From the NCBI RefSeq assembly GCF_014191355.1, contig NZ_JACHWM010000015.1, positions 1-64,000 on the forward strand: a stretch of 64,000 nt of DNA, in the 5' to 3' direction. Source of the DNA: Methylobacterium sp. R2-1 (GTDB lineage Bacteria; Pseudomonadota; Alphaproteobacteria; Rhizobiales; Beijerinckiaceae). Made by a program: the position numbers and the translations under genes. Of the stretch, positions 1 through 6,683 are shown one piece after another. Position 1 is the first letter of the stretch; every line of letters begins with the position of its first letter. The notes beneath the pieces are model-generated. The model was given only the letters and a program-made list of their open reading frames with translations, was not told the origin of the DNA and ran no database searches.

Positions 1-828
1 GTCGCTGTGATCGAGAATCTTGCAATCGGATTTCGGACCGAAGATCGGGTGCGGCTCCGGCATCCGTAGGCCCCGCCCGATGATCTGCACGAACAGCATT
101 TCGGATTGCGTGGGCCGAGCCAGAACGATGCAGCGCACGTCCAGATCCACACCGGTCGTCAGGCAGCCGACGCTGGCAATGACCCGCACCTCGCCGGCCG
201 TGAAACGCCGGAACAGGGTCTCGCGCTCATCAGGCTTCGTGTAGGCGTCGATGTAGCCGCAGGAGATGCCGGCGCCCTCGAACTCGGTCTGCAAGCGCTT
301 GGCGTGAGCACGATCGACGGCGAATACGAAGGTCGGGCGGTTCTCCCCCTGCTGGCGCCACGTCGTCACCACGTCGGCCACCAGTTCGGGCTTGTTCATC
401 GCCTTGCTGAGGTCGCCCTCGTGGTAGTCGCCGGCCACGGTGCGGACGCCGGCCAGATCGGGGTGCGAGGGCGCGTAGAGGCGTTCCCGCGCATGCGCGA
501 GATCAGCCTCCGCCGCCGCGATCTCAGATTCGAGATCAGATCGACCAAGAGCCCGAGCAGCCGCCAGCGTCGTCTCAAGCTCATGCACTTCACTCCGAAC
601 GGCTTGGACGCGTGCCTCAATCAGATGGTCCAGCCACCGGCCCAGGCTCTCCCGGACACGGTGACGAGCAGACCAGAATACCCCGCGGGGAATGCCGTGC
701 CGCCGCTCCAGAGCCGCACGGGCGATGGTGCGGGAGGCGCCCGAGGAGGCCTCCCGATCCTCCAGCCATTGCGCGAGATCGCGGGCTAGGACAGCTCGAT
801 TGCTCAGGGCGGCATTCACGATCGTCAT
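1..828 (-). CDS. SF2 (DEAD/DEAH-type) helicase C-terminal domain joined to a coiled-coil N-terminus, partial
   Basis: The frame is open from the ATG at 828 to the left edge, so the C-terminus is missing. Residues from about 120 onward read as a superfamily 2 helicase C-terminal domain: the stretch YAPSHPDLAGVRTVAGDYHE, then TFVFAVDRAHA, then GVDLDVRCIVLARPT, and the motif VI-like QIIGRGLR. The first ~115 residues are different: a basic segment followed by a Glu/Ala/Arg-rich coiled coil. No Walker A or DExH motif precedes the C-domain, so the usual ATPase lobe is absent. The start overlaps the upstream stop as ATGA, the last link of a three-gene chain. An in-frame deletion fusing two genes is the simplest reading. 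Helicase C-domain identity is sure; function of this form is not. Confidence 0.75.
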   Translation of the reverse strand, partial: MTIVNAALSNRAVLARDLAQWLEDREASSGASRTIARAALERRHGIPRGVFWSARHRVRESLGRWLDHLIEARVQAVRSEVHELETTLAAARALGRSDLESEIAAAEADLAHARERLYAPSHPDLAGVRTVAGDYHEGDLSKAMNKPELVADVVTTWRQQGENRPTFVFAVDRAHAKRLQTEFEGAGISCGYIDAYTKPDERETLFRRFTAGEVRVIASVGCLTTGVDLDVRCIVLARPTQSEMLFVQIIGRGLRMPEPHPIFGPKSDCKILDHSD

Positions 829-1043
829 CCGCTGCAAGAGATTTTTGCCAGACACGCAAAGCCTCCCATGGTCGAAACAGATCGACCACGACGACGGGAG
901 ACCAGCAGGTGAGGCACGAAACGGGTGGTCACGAGGAAACGGGAGCCGACGGCCGCGATGCTCTGGCAGGAACGGGCGGTCGTCGGTTCACCGATGGGGA
1001 CACCAGCATAGGCCGGAGGGAACAGGGCGGACGTGCCGGTCAT
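825..1043 (-). CDS. small hypothetical protein of the island
   Basis: A 72-residue basic protein (rich in Arg, Ser and Val) with no domain I recognise. Its ATG overlaps the stop of the upstream HTH gene as ATGA, and its own stop overlaps the start of the helicase-fragment gene in the same way. These two tight joints, rather than the sequence itself, argue that it is translated. It would be made from the transcript that starts ahead of the HTH gene and fall under the same repression. Confidence 0.5.
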   Translation of the reverse strand: MTGTSALFPPAYAGVPIGEPTTARSCQSIAAVGSRFLVTTRFVPHLLVSRRRGRSVSTMGGFACLAKISCSG

Positions 1044-1264
1044 GCCGAAACCTCTTCCGCACGGACAGGACGCTTCACCGGCTCCAGATCGACGGCACGC
1101 ACGGCACCAGCCGTCACCGCCTCGATCCGAGCCGCGACACGGATGGACGGCCCACGCGTCCGGAACCGGAGCTTGCGCACGCCCTCGGCCGAGATCTCGC
1201 CGATGCGCCCGGCCATCTCGGCGTCCGACAGGCCCTCGCGAGTCATCCAGTCCTTGAGCCACAT
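1040..1264 (-). CDS. Cro/YdaS-like helix-turn-helix DNA-binding protein (copy 1)
   Basis: A 74-residue protein with the layout of small phage Cro-like regulators: an N-terminal helix (WLKDWMTREGLSD), a helix-turn-helix over residues ~12-45, and a short basic tail. It aligns along its length with the protein encoded at 2360-2596; shared positions include the RKL and RGPSI motifs and the following RI..VT segment. A strong ribosome site (GGAGG, about ten bases upstream) supports this start. It heads a chain of three overlapping minus-strand genes ending in the helicase fragment, so it probably controls their transcript. A DNA-binding role is well supported; its target is not known. Confidence 0.8.
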   Translation of the reverse strand: MWLKDWMTREGLSDAEMAGRIGEISAEGVRKLRFRTRGPSIRVAARIEAVTAGAVRAVDLEPVKRPVRAEEVSA

Positions 1265-1493
1265 GGCGGCGTCACCTCCGCCCGACGGCGCGGCGCCGGG
1301 GCTGAAGCCGCTCGGCGAAGCGCTGGCGATCATGATGGTGGATCTGGTGGGCGTGATGCCGGGCCTGGACCGCGACGCGGTGCTGGAACGGCTGGCGAAC
1401 CGCCTCGACGAGCACGGACGCACGCCGGGCGGGACCGAGGCGGCGATGCTGCTCGGCACGGTCGGCCGGGCCTTGATCCGCCTGGGCGCTTGA
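1263..1493 (+). CDS. small hypothetical phage-type protein
   Basis: A 76-residue acidic protein (segment GEALAIMMVDLVGVMPGLD) with amphipathic helices and no family I can name. Its likely ATG shares a CATG with the oppositely transcribed HTH gene, so the two genes start from overlapping bases. There is no convincing ribosome site here; an ATG at 1333 is an alternative. The stop is 12 bases before the next gene, which suggests an operon with 1506-1772. Composition and codon use look coding, but the start is uncertain. Confidence 0.55.
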   Translation: MAASPPPDGAAPGLKPLGEALAIMMVDLVGVMPGLDRDAVLERLANRLDEHGRTPGGTEAAMLLGTVGRALIRLGA

Positions 1494-1505
1494 GGGGTGG
1501 GCGAG

Positions 1506-1772
1506 ATGTCGGAGAATGACGAGATGTTCGTGGTCGAACTGGAGAGCGTCGACCGCGAGTTGGAGGTCGACGGCAACGGCGCGATCGAGACCTTCGAGGT
1601 GCGCTTCAACTGCGCCCGGCCGAACTGCTCCCTGGAGGTGCACGTCACCTTCGACGTGAAGGATGTGACGACGCTGGAGGTCGTGCCGCGCGCGATGGCG
1701 GAGATGCGTCGGGCATTCGCTGCACTGGCTGAGCAGAGCGCGGGCTGGGGTGGGAGCACGCCTGCCGCGTGA
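1506..1772 (+). CDS. small acidic hypothetical protein
   Basis: An 88-residue acidic protein. The middle (FEVRFNCARPNCSLEVHVTF) alternates hydrophobic and polar residues, suggesting a beta-rich fold, and holds two cysteines. It lies 12 bases after the previous plus-strand gene, and the start has a G-rich ribosome site (GAGGGG) just upstream. I do not recognise the family. The GTG at 1497 in the same frame is less likely because the ribosome site would be too close. Confidence 0.6.
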   Translation: MSENDEMFVVELESVDRELEVDGNGAIETFEVRFNCARPNCSLEVHVTFDVKDVTTLEVVPRAMAEMRRAFAALAEQSAGWGGSTPAA

Positions 1773-1878
1773 ACCTGCGGTCAAATCTCCGTAATCGGAG
1801 GGATGGAAGCGGGGAACATTCTCGACTCCAAAGGCGCTCTTGCTACCATGAGTTTCACTCAGGGTATTGGAAGCGACC

Positions 1879-2124
1879 ATGCGTGACGAGGAGACTTTGA
1901 CGTCGCAGGTACTTGCCTTGGAAATCGTAGTTGTAACGCTCGTCGAAGCTCTTGATGAATTCAATAAAATCCCAAAAGCTGAGGTTGCAGAACGGATTTT
2001 GCTGCTCTCGACAAGGCTGCGAGCCTCAAGCAACCTCGAACTGACGCAGAAGGTAGGTGCAGAGATGGTGCGTATCGCAGACAGCGTGCGCCACCGAATC
2101 GGAGCAGCGGCAAGCGAAGGCTGA
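1879..2124 (+). CDS. small hypothetical helical protein
   Basis: An 81-residue, mostly alpha-helical protein (LEIVVVTLVEALDEFNK followed by further heptad-like helices). No domain is recognised. A 106-base spacer separates it from the previous gene, so it may have its own promoter, and base composition is less GC-rich than its neighbours. The ATG follows a weak GGAAG ribosome site; a TTG at 1867 is an alternative upstream start. Confidence 0.5.
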   Translation: MRDEETLTSQVLALEIVVVTLVEALDEFNKIPKAEVAERILLLSTRLRASSNLELTQKVGAEMVRIADSVRHRIGAAASEG

Positions 2125-2359
2125 CAGACATCCGGGCAGCGCGGGACGTGCGGCGAACCCGCATCCCTACGGAAGGCTGGCCTGGGTTCGGTGGAGCTGA
2201 GGGGAACCGTACCACCAGCGCGAGCCCTCGGAGGTTCGACGCTCCCCCTCTCCGCCAAAGAGGACCGGAGGAACCTCTCCGTGGGTTCGAATGACACCCC
2301 TTCCGCTAGCGGCGAGGAGGAAGCCGGCACCCTGCGGCGCGTCATGGAAGATGAAGCGC

Positions 2360-2596
2360 TCATGCAGCGCTCCGAGGCTCGGAGACCGTAGAAGCGCAGG
2401 GCACACGCTTCCTCGCCCAATCGCTCAGCCCTACGGAGCCGGAGGTGACTTCGTGGATGCGGATGGCCGTCTCGATCGAGGGGCCGCGCTCGCCGTATTT
2501 GAGCTTGCGGATGCAGTGCTGGGCGATCCCACCGACGCGCAGTGCCATGGTCACGTCGTCCAGCCGCTCGGCGCGCATGTAATCGATGAGCTTCAT
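2360..2596 (-). CDS. Cro/YdaS-like helix-turn-helix DNA-binding protein (copy 2)
   Basis: A 78-residue protein beginning MKLIDYMRAERLDD, with a helix-turn-helix over residues ~10-45 and the RKL/RGPSI signature shared with the paralogue at 1040-1264. It is transcribed away from the CI-like repressor gene from the intervening operator region, the classic Cro/CI arrangement. The promoter has TTGACT at 2633-2628 (minus strand) and AAAGAT 17 bases on, with a CCC/GGG palindrome between them. The last ~20 residues (after SDWA) look unrelated to the paralogue and may be an altered tail. The Cro-like role is inferred from position and fold. Confidence 0.8.
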   Translation of the reverse strand: MKLIDYMRAERLDDVTMALRVGGIAQHCIRKLKYGERGPSIETAIRIHEVTSGSVGLSDWARKRVPCASTVSEPRSAA

Positions 2597-2603
2597 AGGT
2601 CGC

Positions 2604-2648
2604 CATCTTTCCCCTAAAGGGAAACATAGTCAACCCCAGAAAGGGACA
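2604..2648 (-). promoter_or_regulatory. promoter of the Cro-like gene with two repressor operators
   Basis: On the minus strand TTGACT (2633-2628) and AAAGAT (2610-2605) are 17 bases apart. A 17-base palindrome, TTTCCC...GGGAAA at 2608-2624, fills the spacer and reaches the -10. A second CCCC/GGG palindrome (2634-2645) abuts the upstream side of the -35. The same two-operator geometry recurs at 7208-7252, so this is a designed switch rather than chance symmetry. Binding by the adjacent CI-like and/or Cro-like proteins is inferred. Confidence 0.7.
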
Positions 2649-2677
2649 GGACAAGCGGGCTCGATCCGGGGCATCTC

Positions 2678-2691
2678 TCCCCTCATGGGGA
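2678..2691. promoter_or_regulatory. third operator palindrome, over the repressor start codon
   Basis: TCCCCTCATGGGGA is a 5-bp inverted repeat with a 4-base spacer, matching the CCCC/GGGG pattern of the two operators just upstream. It includes the ATG (2685-2687) of the CI-like repressor, so occupancy would block that gene's own expression. Autoregulation is inferred from position. Confidence 0.55.
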
Positions 2692-3389
2692 ACGCCCTTC
2701 GAGAACTCAGGCTTGAGCGCGGCTGGACGCACGAGGAGGCGGCCGCCGCAATGGGTGTGTCGCGCGGGCAGTTCATCAAGCTTGAGCGTGGCGAGCGCGG
2801 CCTGACCGAGCGAACCATCGCGTTGGCTGCCAGGGCGTTCGCGGTGTTGCCCAGCCGTGTCATCGGCGAGGGGGCCAGCACTGACCGTGAGAGGCAAACA
2901 CCTGCCTCGCCGCTTCCGCAGCCGAACGTGGCCATCCCCGATCAGGCTGAAGCGGTAAACCCGAGCGTCTTCAGGGGGCCGCCGGATGTTCCGGTCTACG
3001 GCACCGGCTCGGGCGGCGACGGCGGCGACTTCAGCTTCAACGGCCAAGTCATCGACCATGTGCCGCGGCCACCCGGCATTGCCAACCGCAAGGACGTCTA
3101 CGTCGTCTATCTCGTCGGAGACAGCGTCGCGCCAGCCTACGAGGATGGCAGCCCGATCTACGTTGACCCTCACCGCCGGCCGGCGCCGCGCGATTACGTC
3201 GTGGTCGAGCTACGGGGCGAGCGTGACGGCGAGCCGGGACCGGCCTTCGTGAAGCGCCTTGTCAGCCGTGGCGGCGGCCAGCTCCGGCTGGAGCAACACA
3301 GCCCGCCGAAGCAACTAGATCCGATCAACGAGAATAATGTTGTCCGGGTGCATCGAATTATACCATGGCCTGAACTTATAGGTATCTGA
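2685..3389 (+). CDS. CI-type repressor: HTH domain plus S24/LexA-like C-terminal domain
   Basis: A 234-residue repressor. Residues 1-55 form an XRE-type helix-turn-helix (THEEAAAAMGVSRGQFIKLE); a Pro/Ala-rich linker follows; residues ~100-234 have the S24 peptidase fold with the GDSVAP serine (Ser147) and FVKRL lysine (Lys190) positions used for self-cleavage in LexA/CI. It would keep the island silent and respond to DNA damage or to the Rha-type antirepressor at 5581. An open frame extends upstream to 2586, but the ATG at 2685 is preferred: the longer form would run through the operators and the divergent gene. Two small genes follow within 6 bases. Confidence 0.85.
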   Translation: MGNALRELRLERGWTHEEAAAAMGVSRGQFIKLERGERGLTERTIALAARAFAVLPSRVIGEGASTDRERQTPASPLPQPNVAIPDQAEAVNPSVFRGPPDVPVYGTGSGGDGGDFSFNGQVIDHVPRPPGIANRKDVYVVYLVGDSVAPAYEDGSPIYVDPHRRPAPRDYVVVELRGERDGEPGPAFVKRLVSRGGGQLRLEQHSPPKQLDPINENNVVRVHRIIPWPELIGI

Positions 3390-3394
3390 CGATT

Positions 3395-3703
3395 ATGAGC
3401 GAAGATGACAACCAAAATAGAGCATCCCAAGATTCAAGATACAACTTGACCGTCGAAGAACTATCCAAGATGGAAGAGCTCGAAGTCACGTTAACAGTTA
3501 AGGACGTTCTGCTTTTAGCAAGATCTATATACAACGCACAAACGTCCATTATGGCAGCCGTGAATGCAGCAATGGCACATGGCGATCAGGAGCATCTACT
3601 AAAGCACGTAACCGTCGCCCACAAGTATATAGACGTATCAATACGGGCATCGAACGAATTTATATACAGCATTGCCGACAAGGTGAAGAATAATGATCGA
3701 TGA
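3395..3703 (+). CDS. hypothetical protein downstream of the repressor
   Basis: A 102-residue acidic helical protein starting six bases after the repressor stop, so almost certainly cotranscribed. The segment VKDVLLLARSIYNAQTSIM is amphipathic; no known domain is seen. Base composition is clearly more AT-rich than both the repressor gene and the host chromosome, with many AAT, ATA and TTA codons, which points to recent acquisition. Its end overlaps the next gene by 11 bases, suggesting coupled translation with the membrane protein encoded there. Confidence 0.7.
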   Translation: MSEDDNQNRASQDSRYNLTVEELSKMEELEVTLTVKDVLLLARSIYNAQTSIMAAVNAAMAHGDQEHLLKHVTVAHKYIDVSIRASNEFIYSIADKVKNNDR

Positions 3704-4181
3704 AACCGTAGTGGACAGATCGCTCGAATTTGCTACCTTGCGTGATCATGTTCGCCGGGGCAAGCACATCTTAGAAGTTGAAACTGCGAAGGCCGACAGT
3801 CGCATGGCTACGGATAGGGAATACACTGACCTAAAGCTCGAGGCTGCGGAGGCGCGCGGGGAGGCTCGTTTCATCGAATTAAATGGCAAACTTGACAGAA
3901 TTATAGATAGTCTCAGCGCTACGGCTAATAGTCTTTCAACAGCCCGGGAAGAGGCGCGAGCCCTACGAGATGAAGTTCGCCAAGACTATCGATCAACTAG
4001 AACAACAATAATTGTTACTGTATTTTCGACTGCCATTGCGTTAGCGGCTCTGCTGATGGCGATAGTTACATACGGGGATGCAATTTTCGGCCGTGGTATG
4101 TCAGTACGAGATGTTGTTTCGTCTGTTGTCAAAGAGCAGGCTGAAAAAAACTCGCCGCCAAAATCATCACCCCCGCAATAG
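3693..4181 (+). CDS. coiled-coil protein with one membrane segment
   Basis: A 162-residue protein with a charged helical N-terminal half (~20-105, heptad-like, including ARGEARFIELNGKLDRIID), one hydrophobic stretch at ~107-130 (TIIVTVFSTAIALAALLMAIV) of membrane-spanning length, and a short C-terminal tail. It overlaps the previous gene by 11 bases and shares its AT-rich composition. The pair may be lysogenic-conversion genes expressed with the repressor (for instance exclusion or immunity), but nothing in the sequence proves that. Confidence 0.7.
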   Translation: MIDETVVDRSLEFATLRDHVRRGKHILEVETAKADSRMATDREYTDLKLEAAEARGEARFIELNGKLDRIIDSLSATANSLSTAREEARALRDEVRQDYRSTRTTIIVTVFSTAIALAALLMAIVTYGDAIFGRGMSVRDVVSSVVKEQAEKNSPPKSSPPQ

Positions 4182-4199
4182 GAAAGGCAGCCCCGCATA

Positions 4200-4213
4200 C
4201 TGCTTTAAAGCAG
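4200..4213. terminator. perfect 14-base palindrome after the repressor operon
   Basis: CTGCTTTAAAGCAG is a perfect palindrome 19 bases after the stop of the membrane-protein gene and is followed by an A-rich tract. It could be a weak terminator or a binding site. The rest of 4214-4423 shows no gene that I can support. Confidence 0.3.
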
Positions 4214-4423
4214 CAAAAACTGCGAAAATATCTGCCCACTTTCTACTAAATCATAGGCCAGTGGGTCTAGAGTGCATGCATGGAACTATGACAGCACGGA
4301 GCCTGCGCCGTCACAGTGGGGACAATCGAGCCTCGCAGCGTCGGTCACCGACGTCGCGCTTGGAATGACCGTCTCTCATGAAGGGGCTTGTTCCGACGTG
4401 AAGTCAGTCAAAAATAGCTCTAT

Positions 4424-4606
4424 TTACCTTAGAAGACGCTCGGAGTCTGTACGGTTCAGTCCGACAAAGACAGGCCCATCAGCCGTTTCTATTTCGACAA
4501 GTCCAACACGCACTTCTTCGCTTATAACTTCAAATTTCCAATTGGCACCGATGTGAGTAGGACCGGAGCGGACATACCCAGCTATTGCCGGCATACTCTT
4601 TTCCAT
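4424..4606 (-). CDS. small hypothetical protein
   Basis: A 60-residue protein (segments WKFEVISEEVRVGLVEIE and VFVGLNRTDSERLL) that looks like a small beta-rich fold with a helical end. It follows the ribbon-helix-helix gene at 4673-5083 on the same strand, 66 bases away, in the same AT-rich stretch, so the two may be one transcription unit. No family is recognised. A second in-frame ATG four codons in is an alternative start. Confidence 0.5.
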   Translation of the reverse strand: MEKSMPAIAGYVRSGPTHIGANWKFEVISEEVRVGLVEIETADGPVFVGLNRTDSERLLR

Positions 4607-4672
4607 TTGTGCTGCCTCCCGACCAGATTGAACGACCTATATATTACGAAACATTGCCCCTAGCTCCGCCAT

Positions 4673-5083
4673 CTATCGTTGTTTGTGGTCCTCATCCCGC
4701 AACGCCGCACGAAGTTTATTCTTCACTTCGTCTGCCGCATCTGGATTGTCCAAGATGTTTTGTATAATAGTCGCATAGTGTGCGATATTAGTCTTAAGCC
4801 GCTCCGACTGGGCATGATAAGCTTTTGATTCTTCTTCAACAGCTTTTTTCCAATTTTCAAATTTTTCTGTTGGCACTTCTCCTTCTGAAAAAGCCAGGAT
4901 TAGTTCGTTCGCAGCCAATGAAACTGCGTATGAAGCATCATACAATAACCCCTTTTGTATTAACTGCCGTATCGCTTCAGCTCGTGACTTAAGGCGGCTG
5001 GCAAACATCCATTCGTCGACTGCCCGGACCTCGGACGGAGCCATCATTATAGGTATGCGCTGGTCTTTGAGTTCATCAGACAT
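4673..5083 (-). CDS. ribbon-helix-helix-type DNA-binding protein
   Basis: A 136-residue protein. Residues ~8-45 (RIPIMMAPSEVRAVDEWMFA then SRAEAIRQLIQKGL) match the strand-helix-helix pattern of ribbon-helix-helix regulators. The rest is a long charged helix region (~60-125). Such proteins are often antitoxins or plasmid/phage repressors; the 60-residue product downstream could be a partner, but it does not resemble a known toxin. The ATG at 5083 is preferred over an in-frame upstream start because it begins just before the domain. Composition is AT-rich compared with the host. Confidence 0.7.
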   Translation of the reverse strand: MSDELKDQRIPIMMAPSEVRAVDEWMFASRLKSRAEAIRQLIQKGLLYDASYAVSLAANELILAFSEGEVPTEKFENWKKAVEEESKAYHAQSERLKTNIAHYATIIQNILDNPDAADEVKNKLRAALRDEDHKQR

Positions 5084-5580
5084 AGCTGGACCATACCTAT
5101 CTGGCACAACCGGCACAAGACGGCTTGACAGCGTCAATGCATTGTGTGCCTGATGCCCAAGTGGCACAAGTTGACCAACAGGCACCACGAAAGTTGCTGC
5201 GATAGAGTGTCTTCGAAGAGCGATCTAACGGCACGCTGCCGACGCCGCCGTTTTCCGTCACACCAAGGTAGCTCATCATCAGAGGTATGCGCCCGATCCT
5301 CATGGTCGCAAACGTGCACAAGCGCCGCGAACGGCTTGCCCGCCTCAGCGCTGATACGCAGACTTGCAGCTAGTGGAGAGAATGCCCTGTGAGATCGGAC
5401 CACATCAACTGAGGGCAGGTCCAGAAACGATAGGGGATCGATAGAAAAGCCTTGGCGAGAACCCTTTGATTATTCGCCGGCGGCGGGGCCCAAACCGCCA
5501 AGTGAGATGCCCCGCCGCCACTTGAACGAGGCCGCCTTTGCCGGACGGCCTCAAAATCCACGGCTAATGAGGAGCCGCAG
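5084..5580. other. intergenic region between divergent regulators
   Basis: About 500 bases with no gene I can support. The left part holds repeated TGGCACAA/CGGCACAA motifs (around 5101-5116 and 5160-5170) flanking a TTGACA near 5122, so promoters for the ribbon-helix-helix gene are probably here. The right part precedes the antirepressor gene and includes its leader. Confidence 0.4.
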
Positions 5581-6348
5581 ATGCAAGAACGTATCACACT
5601 CCACCATTCTCCTGCGACTCTCAGCGCGATGCCGCTGATGATGTCGAGCCGGGAGATTGCGGACCGCACTCGTAAGCGGCATGCGGATGTAATGAGAGAC
5701 ATTCGCAATATGCTGGAACAGCTTGGGGTAGACGAGCGCAGTTTTGCGTCGGTCTACCGAGCAGGCAACGGTGAGAGCCGACCCTGCTTCGACCTTCCCA
5801 AGCGCGAGTGCCTGGTCCTCGTCTCGGGCTACAGCGTCGAGCTTCGCGCCGCGATCATCGACCGCTGGCAGGAGTTGGAGGCGCGCGAGACTCAGCCCCG
5901 GTTCGTCCTCGACCCATCCGACCCGAAGGTGATGCTCGCGGTCTTCGACCATCTCCAGAAGCAGGTCGCGGAGAAGGACGAGATCATCGCCACGCAGGGC
6001 GTGCAGGTGAAGAAGCTGGAGCGCCTGGAGGGCGCCAAGGGCTCCATGTGCATCACGGACGCCGCCAAGACCCTCGGCTCCGGCCGAGACGCCCTCTTCG
6101 CCCGGATGCAGGCCGGACGCTGGATCTTCAAGCGGGCCGGCAACAAGAACTGGCTCGCCTACGACGACAAGCGCCGCTCCGGCTACTTGGAGCACGACGA
6201 CCACCTCTACACCGACAACGAGGGCCGGGAGCGCGTCGCCACGCGGGTGCTTGTCACGGCAAAGGGGCTGGTGAAACTCGCCGAGGTTCTGAACCAGCCA
6301 CTGCACCGAGCGTCCGATAAGCAGTCTGCTGCTCTCGTCCAGTGCTGA
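5581..6348 (+). CDS. phage antirepressor: Rha N-terminal and KilAC C-terminal domains
   Basis: A 255-residue protein. Residues ~15-100 match the phage Rha regulatory domain (MSSREIADRTRKRHADVMRD, then SYRAGNGESRPCFDLPKREC-like and LVSGYSVELRA), and residues ~130-250 the KilAC/Ant C-terminal domain (ITDAAKTLGSGRDALFARM, then RVLVTAKGLVKLAEVL). A GAGG ribosome site precedes the ATG. Proteins of this type relieve repression, so it is the likely inducer-side partner of the CI-like repressor. A 59-base inverted repeat starts 43 bases after its stop. Family assignment is firm; its target here is inferred. Confidence 0.88.
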   Translation: MQERITLHHSPATLSAMPLMMSSREIADRTRKRHADVMRDIRNMLEQLGVDERSFASVYRAGNGESRPCFDLPKRECLVLVSGYSVELRAAIIDRWQELEARETQPRFVLDPSDPKVMLAVFDHLQKQVAEKDEIIATQGVQVKKLERLEGAKGSMCITDAAKTLGSGRDALFARMQAGRWIFKRAGNKNWLAYDDKRRSGYLEHDDHLYTDNEGRERVATRVLVTAKGLVKLAEVLNQPLHRASDKQSAALVQC

Positions 6349-6390
6349 TCTGAGCAGCCTCGCTGCGGAGGGCCGGCTAGCAGATTCCTT

Positions 6391-6449
6391 TGCGACAGTC
6401 TGGGTGAAAATTACCCCAAACTTGGGGGCGATTTACCCAGACTGTCGCA
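6391..6449. repeat. 59-base imperfect inverted repeat after the antirepressor gene
   Basis: Outer arms of 15 bases match perfectly (TGCGACAGTCTGGGT at 6391-6405 and its complement at 6435-6449), with an inner CCCC...GGGG pair near 6413-6427. There is no T-run, so it is not a textbook intrinsic terminator. It could be a recombination or protein-binding site or a stable RNA hairpin. The region 6450-6683 shows no gene that I can support. Confidence 0.7.
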
Positions 6450-6683
6450 GGCGAACAGGGCATCATCCCGACGGTAACGCCAAGAACTTAGCAGCTTCCG
6501 CGCGGTCCGATTCGCCGTTGGAGGAGACTGGCACGACCCCGAGCCCGGTGATGAGACTGCCTGTCATCTCGGGTGAGATTGAACCTTTTCCGGATGAGAT
6601 TGCACCGGCAGCCGAACGTACAAGAGAGCAGTCCGGCGCGTATCACGCCGGTTTGAGCCCCCAAGATCGAAGGACCGATCCCG

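Noticed and set aside
2229..2257. A complete tRNA gene in the island
   Set aside because: Only a T-arm and acceptor-like 3' half is seen; no matching 5' acceptor strand or anticodon arm could be folded.
1272..3173. A 633-codon minus-strand open frame across the repressor locus
   Set aside because: It crosses the divergent promoters and runs antisense to well-supported regulators; the translation is Arg/Pro-rich and featureless, as expected from high-GC shadow frames.
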